The notes under the pieces: generated by a model | What the model saw: only the letters and a program-made list of their open reading frames with translations | The model's database searches: none | Told to the model about the DNA's origin: nothing | Origin: a virus | DNA length: 25,110 bases | Direction: 5' to 3' (one strand) | Virus record (IMG/VR): IMGVR_UViG_3300047480_000274 | Location: 1-25,110 of that record | Shown here: piece after piece, positions 20,498 through 25,110 of the stretch | How positions within the stretch are numbered: the stretch's first letter is position 1 | Layout of the letters: each line of letters starts with the position of its first letter | Program-made: the position numbers and the translations under genes

Positions 20498-20523
20498 TGG
20501 AAATTAAAAAAAGTTACAAATGA
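20248..20523 (+). CDS. -1 frame C-terminal part of tail chaperone GT
   Basis: Open frame -1 relative to the chaperone. It has no ATG start; it would be entered by slippage at 20242-20248, giving a fusion of about 254 residues (163 shared plus 91 new). The new part starts LDFRKRVTKRYPKLFREG, then FGKKWGWYSSIYGLAKGD, and YGLYKCLTYLTFEAEKNEIELM, compact and protein-like. Its TGA (20521-20523) overlaps the ATG of the next gene, the same ATGA junction as elsewhere, which strongly supports translation to this stop. It matches the lambda G/GT pattern, where the minor shifted product (T) recruits tail tube subunits. Confidence 0.78.
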   Translation: MDFRKRVTKRYPKLFREGTEDDERDRTSDFSARTQFGKKWGWYSSIYGLAKGDLTKYDEVVKYGLYKCLTYLTFEAEKNEIELMEIKKSYK

Positions 20524-20975
20524 ACGGATACTATTCTTTACTAAACGAACTTAGAACACACTTTAACGCCGACCCGTTAGTTAACACCGTTTCGCAAGGT
20601 TCTATCTTTAACGTGGACTTAGGTAAGCAAACTATTTTTCCACTGGTTCACGTAATGGTAAACCAAGTTACTTTTAACCATAACGTAATGACTGCGAACG
20701 TTACTTTAATGGCTATGGATAACGTAAGCCAACGTAAAGAAGAAGCGCCTAACTCGTTCGAAACTGCGGATAACGAAATAGACGTTTTGAATACGCAATT
20801 AGCAATTCTTAACCGAGCGTTTGAGATGCTTAAACACGGAAACATTTGGGACAACCTATACCACTTAAACGGAGCGCCTACTTGCGAACCTTTTATAGAA
20901 CGCTTTGAAAATTACTTAGCGGGTTGGGCTATGACTTTTGACGTTGATTTCCCTAACGATATGACACGTTGTTAA
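20520..20975 (+). CDS. Tail completion/terminator-like protein
   Basis: 151 residues. It starts MNGYYSLLNELRTHFNADPL, then VNTVSQGSIFNVDLGKQTIF and PLVHVMVNQVTF, and later VDFPNDMTRC. The pattern of a short N-terminal helix, an 'I..D..K....P..H' strand and a helix with repeated L resembles tail terminator/completion proteins that cap the tail tube. The ATG overlaps the -1 frame stop by 4 bases. Position between the chaperone and the gp10-like gene agrees. The specific role is inferred. Confidence 0.55.
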   Translation: MNGYYSLLNELRTHFNADPLVNTVSQGSIFNVDLGKQTIFPLVHVMVNQVTFNHNVMTANVTLMAMDNVSQRKEEAPNSFETADNEIDVLNTQLAILNRAFEMLKHGNIWDNLYHLNGAPTCEPFIERFENYLAGWAMTFDVDFPNDMTRC

Positions 20976-21508
20976 TGGACAAGGAGTTACAACTTAAAGC
21001 ACTTGAGGAATTTCGCGACTATGTAATAGCTAAAGCGAAAAGCAACCTACGTAGTAAAAACGCTTCGGGTAAACTTAAACAATCTTTAGGTGCAGAAATT
21101 AAGGTAATGCCGAATTCGATTCGTTTCTTTTTTCAAATGGAAGAATACGGATTTTACCAAGACCAAGGAGTTAAGGGGGTAAGCAGCGGTAAAAGTTTAA
21201 GCGGGTTCAAGTTCGGTTCGGGTACAGGTAAAAAAGGCGGTTTAACTCAAGGTATAAAAAAGTGGGTTAAATTAAGGCGAATCCAATTTAGGGATAAGGG
21301 CGGAAGGTTCTTAAGTACTGATGCAACCGCATTTATTATTACGCGTTCCATTTGGCAAAAAGGAATAAAGCCTTCTTTGTTTTTTACACGACCATTTAAC
21401 AACGCATTTAAGAACTTACCTAACGAATTAATAGACGCTTACGGATTAGAAGCACAAGAAACCTTTGACACAATAATGAAAGAAAATTTTAAGAATTATG
21501 GCTACTAA
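20975..21508 (+). CDS. HK97 gp10-like head-tail/tail completion protein
   Basis: 177 residues from the ATG at 20975, which overlaps the previous TAA (TAATG); a TTG six bases upstream is in frame but inferior. KALEEFRDYVIAKAKSNLRS, then GKLKQSLGAEIKVMPNSIRF and EEYGFYQDQGVKG, and the later FFTRPFNNAFKNLPNEL, match the HK97 gp10 type: an N-terminal helix, beta strands, the 'YG.YQDxGxxG' turn and a C-terminal helix. Such proteins sit at the head-tail joint. A G/K/S-rich insert (about 70-95) is likely an exposed loop. It overlaps the next gene by 11 bases. Confidence 0.7.
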   Translation: MDKELQLKALEEFRDYVIAKAKSNLRSKNASGKLKQSLGAEIKVMPNSIRFFFQMEEYGFYQDQGVKGVSSGKSLSGFKFGSGTGKKGGLTQGIKKWVKLRRIQFRDKGGRFLSTDATAFIITRSIWQKGIKPSLFFTRPFNNAFKNLPNELIDAYGLEAQETFDTIMKENFKNYGY

Positions 21509-22583
21509 CATTTATGCACGTTCTCCATTTATAATTGAGGTTAACGAAGTAGGACAAAGCGGAAGTAAAGTCGAACTTTACATTTATCCAAACGGAACAA
21601 CTCCACCAACTTCACCAAGCTACACACTTGAAAAGTTAATCCCCGCGAGTAACAATACACAAACGCTTTACAATATAAGTCCGTATTTACTTGAGAACAT
21701 AACCCACGATACTTTTATAAACAATTACGCAACGGATTCGGCATTACTAAATGTTAGTCAATACGTAATGGTTGACGTAAAGCGTTACAAGTTAGTTTTA
21801 AGTACGTACGTTTTGTTAGATACTTTTACTTATCGAGCGTTTGACGGCTACGGATATTATACGGAAGGGATGAACCCAATGCAGTTGGAAAATTACCACC
21901 TTGAAGAAAAAAGTTATTACTATTGGGTGGACACGAATAACAACCCTTCGGTTAACCCACTTGAACGCGCAGGAACTTTTACGGCTTATTTACCTACGGG
22001 TTACACGGTTGAATACGAGCAACTTCAAACGGGTTTAACGCATTCGTATACGATTGCTTCGGACGATGTTTACAATCTTTACAGGGTTTACCCAAGTTAC
22101 TATTTAACGGGTAACATTTTAAGAATTAAATTAGGTTCGGCGGTTGTTTGGGAATCTACGTTCTACCCAATGGAAGAATGTTTGTACACTCCCGTAGTTA
22201 TTGACTTCATAAACAAATACGGCGCTTGGCAACGTGAATTTATGTTTAAGGCTTCGTTTGAAAGTTTAACTACTTCGGCAACCGAGTTTAACTTAATGCA
22301 AGAATTCTCAAGTCCGTTCGCAAGTTATAATACGAACCTAAACCAAAGACAAACATTTAACACAAACGGGTTAATATCTTACCGCACTAACACGGGTTGG
22401 GTTGACGAATCCTTTAACTCAAACATTCAGCAACTACTTTTAAGCGAACGAATTTTATTAGACGGGCAACCCGTTAAAATGAAGACCAAAGAATTCGAAA
22501 AACAAAAGAACATAAACAACAAAAAAATAAATTACGTTCTTGAGTTCGAAAGTTCAACCGACCTTATAAATAACGTTATCTAA
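21498..22583 (+). CDS. Tail-region structural protein, unknown exact role
   Basis: 361 residues, nearly all beta and rich in T, N, Y and S, with no membrane segment. The N-terminus (IYARSPFIIEVNEVGQSGSK, then VELYIYPNGTTPPTSPSY) reads as an Ig-like or carbohydrate-binding-like fold, followed by KLIPASNNTQTLYNISPYLL. A second part (ECLYTPVVIDFINKYGAWQR, EFMFKASFES) ends with a charged helix region and a last beta hairpin (NNKKINYVLEFESSTDLINN). I recall such proteins paired with the next gene in Bacteroidota siphoviruses as minor tail or baseplate proteins. It is coupled to the 22583 gene by TAATG. Confidence 0.6.
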   Translation: MATNIYARSPFIIEVNEVGQSGSKVELYIYPNGTTPPTSPSYTLEKLIPASNNTQTLYNISPYLLENITHDTFINNYATDSALLNVSQYVMVDVKRYKLVLSTYVLLDTFTYRAFDGYGYYTEGMNPMQLENYHLEEKSYYYWVDTNNNPSVNPLERAGTFTAYLPTGYTVEYEQLQTGLTHSYTIASDDVYNLYRVYPSYYLTGNILRIKLGSAVVWESTFYPMEECLYTPVVIDFINKYGAWQREFMFKASFESLTTSATEFNLMQEFSSPFASYNTNLNQRQTFNTNGLISYRTNTGWVDESFNSNIQQLLLSERILLDGQPVKMKTKEFEKQKNINNKKINYVLEFESSTDLINNVI

Positions 22584-24976
22584 TGAAAAGGCAAGTTCGA
22601 ATCTTTGTTGAGGGTAGGGAGTTAGATTTATTCAACGACGAAACAATAGAAGTAAATTCTACGATTCAAAACATTCAAGACATTTCTAAAACGTTTACGG
22701 ACTTTTCGCAGTCGTTTACAATTCCAACGAGCGCACGAAATAACGCTATTTGGGAATACTTTTACGAAAACGCGGTTAATAGTTCAATTAACTACCAAGA
22801 ACGTTTAGACGGGTACATAGAAATAGATATGACCTTCTTCCGTAGGGGTAAAATCCAAATGGAAAAAAGTCAACTAAAAAACGGACAACCTAACTCATAC
22901 ACGATAACGTTTTACGGCGATGTAACCACGCTTAAAGATTTAGTAGGCGAAGACCTTTTAAGCGACCTAGATTATACAACTATAAACCACGATTACACGT
23001 TTAACGAGGTATTTCAACGGATAATTAATTACGGAACGGATTGGGATGTATGTTACCCGCTCATAACGTCTAATCGAATATGGGAGTATTTAAGTACGCA
23101 ACCACAAAGTAACGTACCGCAGTGGTTAATACCATTTATGGGTTCGGGAAGTAATGACATACACACGAATTCGGGAGCAATTAACTACACCGAGTTATTT
23201 CCTGCGGTTAGGGTAAAATCTATTTTTGATATTATCGGACTTCAGTACGGAGTAACTTTTACTGGTGCATTCTTAAGCGACCCGAAATTTACTCAAGCAT
23301 ATTTGTGGTATAAGAATAAAAATTCGTTCGAGTTTAGTGGGCAACCGCAACAACTTGACTTAGATACAATTGTAAGCCAATTTATACCAACGTACCCGCT
23401 TAATTTATACGTTGATTCTTCGTTAAACCAAATTACAACCCCGTTTTTTAATGGCGCTGTTTGGTTACAGCATTCAATCACGTTAGACGTTACTTCCGTT
23501 AGTTCTCCTACTATAACTTATTGGATTGACACCTACCGAAACGGAGCGTTATTTTCTACGACACAAGGCACGGGAGCGGCTTCGTATGGACTTGCCTTAG
23601 TAACTAACGTTCAAGGCTTAAACGATGTTTATGAGTTTTACATACGTTCAAATTTCCCGTTAACGTTTGATTCGGAAATACAATACGAAGTAACTTATAT
23701 TACTTCCGTGAACCCCATTCCTACAACTGAATTTATTAGGTATTCAAATGTCACGTTAAACCTTACCGCATTTACGGACTTAGCGCAGTTAGCGCCACAA
23801 ATGAAAGTGAATGATTTTATTTCGGGAATCTTAAAGCAATTTAACTTAACGTGTTTTGGTACGGGTGTAAACACTTACGAAATAGTCCCTTTAGATGATT
23901 GGTACGGAGCGGGTGCGGTAATAGATATAACCGAGTTTACAGACAAAACAGAAATAGGAATAGACCGCGTAAAACTTTACAAAAAAATTGGCTTCGCGTT
24001 CGAGCAATCCAATTCGTTAATGAACAAAGCCTTCTTTGAGCAAGGCTTAAAGGAATACGGAAACACGGAATACCAATACCCGTACGATGGCGGGGAATTT
24101 ACTATTAAAGTTCCTTTTGAGAATCTTTTATTTAATCAATTTACAAGCGGTGGAACTCCAACGGGTTTACAAGTAGGATATTCGTTAGATAGCGCCTTTG
24201 CGCCTTACATACCTAAGCCGTGTTTACTTTACAAATATGGCGGTGTTAATTTAGTTGACCATATACACTTTACCGATGGAAGTAGTTTGTACCTTACAAA
24301 TGACTATACGATGTTCGGACAAGATTTAACCGACAACGGAATAAAGTATAGCACCAACTTTGCGCCAGAAACTTCGTCTTATTGGTTAACCCCGATTCAA
24401 CAAAGCATATTTGCTACGTATTATTTTCCTTACTTGACTAACTTATTTAATCCAAAAAATAGGCTAACAACTATTAAGGCGAATTTACCCGTTTCAATTC
24501 TTACTGGGTTGCAGTTAAACGATAGGTTAATCATTCGGGACAAGCGTTATTTAATTAACGAAATGAAAACGAATCTAGTAACGGGAGAAACTACGTTCCA
24601 ACTATTGAACGATTTTATGCCCGTAATGCCCGCGAGAATAATTAACACCGAACCAAACGTGCCAAGCGTAGGGGTTCCGATTACATTTCCGCAGTTAGCA
24701 CCAAATACGGGTAACACTATACGAGCAAGTTTTACAAGTTCAAACCCCGAAGTAATTTTACCCGCACCGATAACGAGCAGTCAAAGAGTAACGTTTATTT
24801 TGCCAACTGCAACGGGTAACGAAGAACGAATAACCGAAAATAGCGATTTAAGAATAGCGGAAGACGGAAACCCGTTAAACACCGAAGGTAGTAACAATGT
24901 AATTACAATTACTGTAACTTTTGAAGGTAGCAACGGAAGCGAACAAACGCAAGAAATAATAATTATTAGGCAATGA
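22583..24976 (+). CDS. Large tail/baseplate-like protein with Ig-like C-terminus
   Basis: 797 residues. The first 150 (RQVRIFVEGRELDLFNDETI, KTFTDFSQSFTIPTS, FFRRGKIQMEKSQLKNGQP) look like the N-terminal domain of a distal-tail or baseplate protein in which self-assembly beta strands frame a central fold. The long middle is rich in N, T, Y and P with mixed strands. Residues about 690-797 form a separate beta-rich tail (ASFTSSNPEVILPAPITSSQ; SNNVITITVTFEGSNG; EIIIIRQ) resembling an Ig-like domain, possibly for surface contact. It follows the 361-residue protein with a TAATG junction and is coupled to the next gene by ATGA. A host-contact or baseplate-hub role is likely, but the exact part is unknown. 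Confidence 0.62.
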   Translation: MKRQVRIFVEGRELDLFNDETIEVNSTIQNIQDISKTFTDFSQSFTIPTSARNNAIWEYFYENAVNSSINYQERLDGYIEIDMTFFRRGKIQMEKSQLKNGQPNSYTITFYGDVTTLKDLVGEDLLSDLDYTTINHDYTFNEVFQRIINYGTDWDVCYPLITSNRIWEYLSTQPQSNVPQWLIPFMGSGSNDIHTNSGAINYTELFPAVRVKSIFDIIGLQYGVTFTGAFLSDPKFTQAYLWYKNKNSFEFSGQPQQLDLDTIVSQFIPTYPLNLYVDSSLNQITTPFFNGAVWLQHSITLDVTSVSSPTITYWIDTYRNGALFSTTQGTGAASYGLALVTNVQGLNDVYEFYIRSNFPLTFDSEIQYEVTYITSVNPIPTTEFIRYSNVTLNLTAFTDLAQLAPQMKVNDFISGILKQFNLTCFGTGVNTYEIVPLDDWYGAGAVIDITEFTDKTEIGIDRVKLYKKIGFAFEQSNSLMNKAFFEQGLKEYGNTEYQYPYDGGEFTIKVPFENLLFNQFTSGGTPTGLQVGYSLDSAFAPYIPKPCLLYKYGGVNLVDHIHFTDGSSLYLTNDYTMFGQDLTDNGIKYSTNFAPETSSYWLTPIQQSIFATYYFPYLTNLFNPKNRLTTIKANLPVSILTGLQLNDRLIIRDKRYLINEMKTNLVTGETTFQLLNDFMPVMPARIINTEPNVPSVGVPITFPQLAPNTGNTIRASFTSSNPEVILPAPITSSQRVTFILPTATGNEERITENSDLRIAEDGNPLNTEGSNNVITITVTFEGSNGSEQTQEIIIIRQ

Positions 24977-25110
24977 GTTATATTAATCAAATAGTCCAAC
25001 TTTTACAAGTTGCTGAATTCGTAGGCGAACACGAATACATAGAAATCGCAAAGGGAAAATATAAATTAAACGACAAAATAAAACCCGCGTACAAACAAAT
25101 GCTTCGGGAG
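24973..25110 (+). CDS. Unknown tail-region protein, N-terminal fragment (cut by window edge)
   Basis: The ATG overlaps the previous TGA (ATGA), and the frame stays open for 46 codons to the right edge. It starts MSYINQIVQLLQVAEFVGEH and continues helical and lysine-rich. Too little is present to name it; it could be another tail protein or lead to the tape measure gene, which is not seen in the window. Confidence 0.6.
   Translation, partial: MSYINQIVQLLQVAEFVGEHEYIEIAKGKYKLNDKIKPAYKQMLRE

Noticed and set aside
20969-20974. TTG start for the gp10-like gene
   Set aside because: The ATG two codons later overlaps the previous stop as TAATG, the usual coupling here.
1-25110. CRISPR array, tRNA genes, integrase, lysogeny repressor or insertion sequence
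   Set aside because: No spaced direct repeats of array type, no cloverleaf with CCA-type acceptor, and no recombinase or transposase motifs were seen; the only tandem repeat is the 11-bp iteron set.
24973-25110. Calling the last partial gene the tape measure protein
   Set aside because: Only 46 residues are present, without tape-measure features such as long coiled coil or membrane segments.

Overview
The window is the interior of a tailed double-stranded DNA phage genome (Caudoviricetes), most likely a siphovirus-like phage of a Bacteroidota (Flavobacteriia-type) host. Every gene I can support is on the + strand. The host assignment rests on four promoter-like sites with the Bacteroidota core TAnnTTTG (all four read TATATTTG), on A-rich sequence rather than Shine-Dalgarno motifs in front of start codons, and on virion proteins of families typical of Bacteroidota phages. 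I see no integrase, lysogeny repressor, tRNA, rRNA, CRISPR array or insertion sequence. No gene-free stretch exceeds 300 bases; the longest (7028-7210) holds a terminator and a promoter.

Layout. (1) 1-4482, virion genes: the C-terminal end of the major capsid protein, a probable tail tube protein (each followed by an intrinsic terminator), a small unknown, a portal with a MuF-like C-terminal region, a neck protein and a fibre-like protein. (2) 4475-7071, lysis: a small membrane protein, holin, zinc amidase endolysin and a lipoprotein/transmembrane protein built like a unimolecular spanin, then a metallophosphoesterase and a terminator. (3) 7146-13407, early genes: a promoter, several tiny genes (some membrane), a DnaA-domain-IV-like protein, a structured non-coding RNA, a DnaD/O-like initiator carrying in-gene iterons, a RecA/DnaB-type helicase, an adenine/N4-cytosine methyltransferase, a C5-cytosine methyltransferase, NinG and a PD-(D/E)XK-like protein. 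(4) 13417-15945, recombination: a promoter, an ERF annealing protein, a YqaJ-type exonuclease, a MazG-like protein, small membrane proteins, an SSB/DUF736-like protein, a small HTH-like protein and a terminator. (5) 15954-25110: a promoter, a phage sigma factor, a Cys-rich protein, a ParB-methyltransferase fusion, small and large terminase, tail assembly chaperones with a -1 frameshift, tail completion proteins and large tail proteins, running off the right edge. On a circular map this last block would lead round to the capsid genes at the left edge.

How it works together. Host-type promoters would drive early replication and recombination genes. A phage sigma factor heads the packaging/tail operon and could redirect host RNA polymerase to late genes. 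The initiator probably binds iterons inside its own gene and loads the helicase. ERF, exonuclease and NinG handle recombination. Three methyltransferases modify the DNA, and the window also appears to lack the palindromes GATC, CATG and CCGG altogether, a double anti-restriction signature.

The most novel-looking items are a promoter-headed RNA of about 90 nt whose two hairpin loops are perfectly complementary over 8 nt (8725-8815); an 11-bp tandem repeat inside the initiator gene whose period is not a multiple of three, so it must be a DNA-level signal (9317-9371); a 250-nt region of the tail chaperone gene open in two frames; and methyltransferases whose recognition regions look like foreign CpG-poor cassettes.
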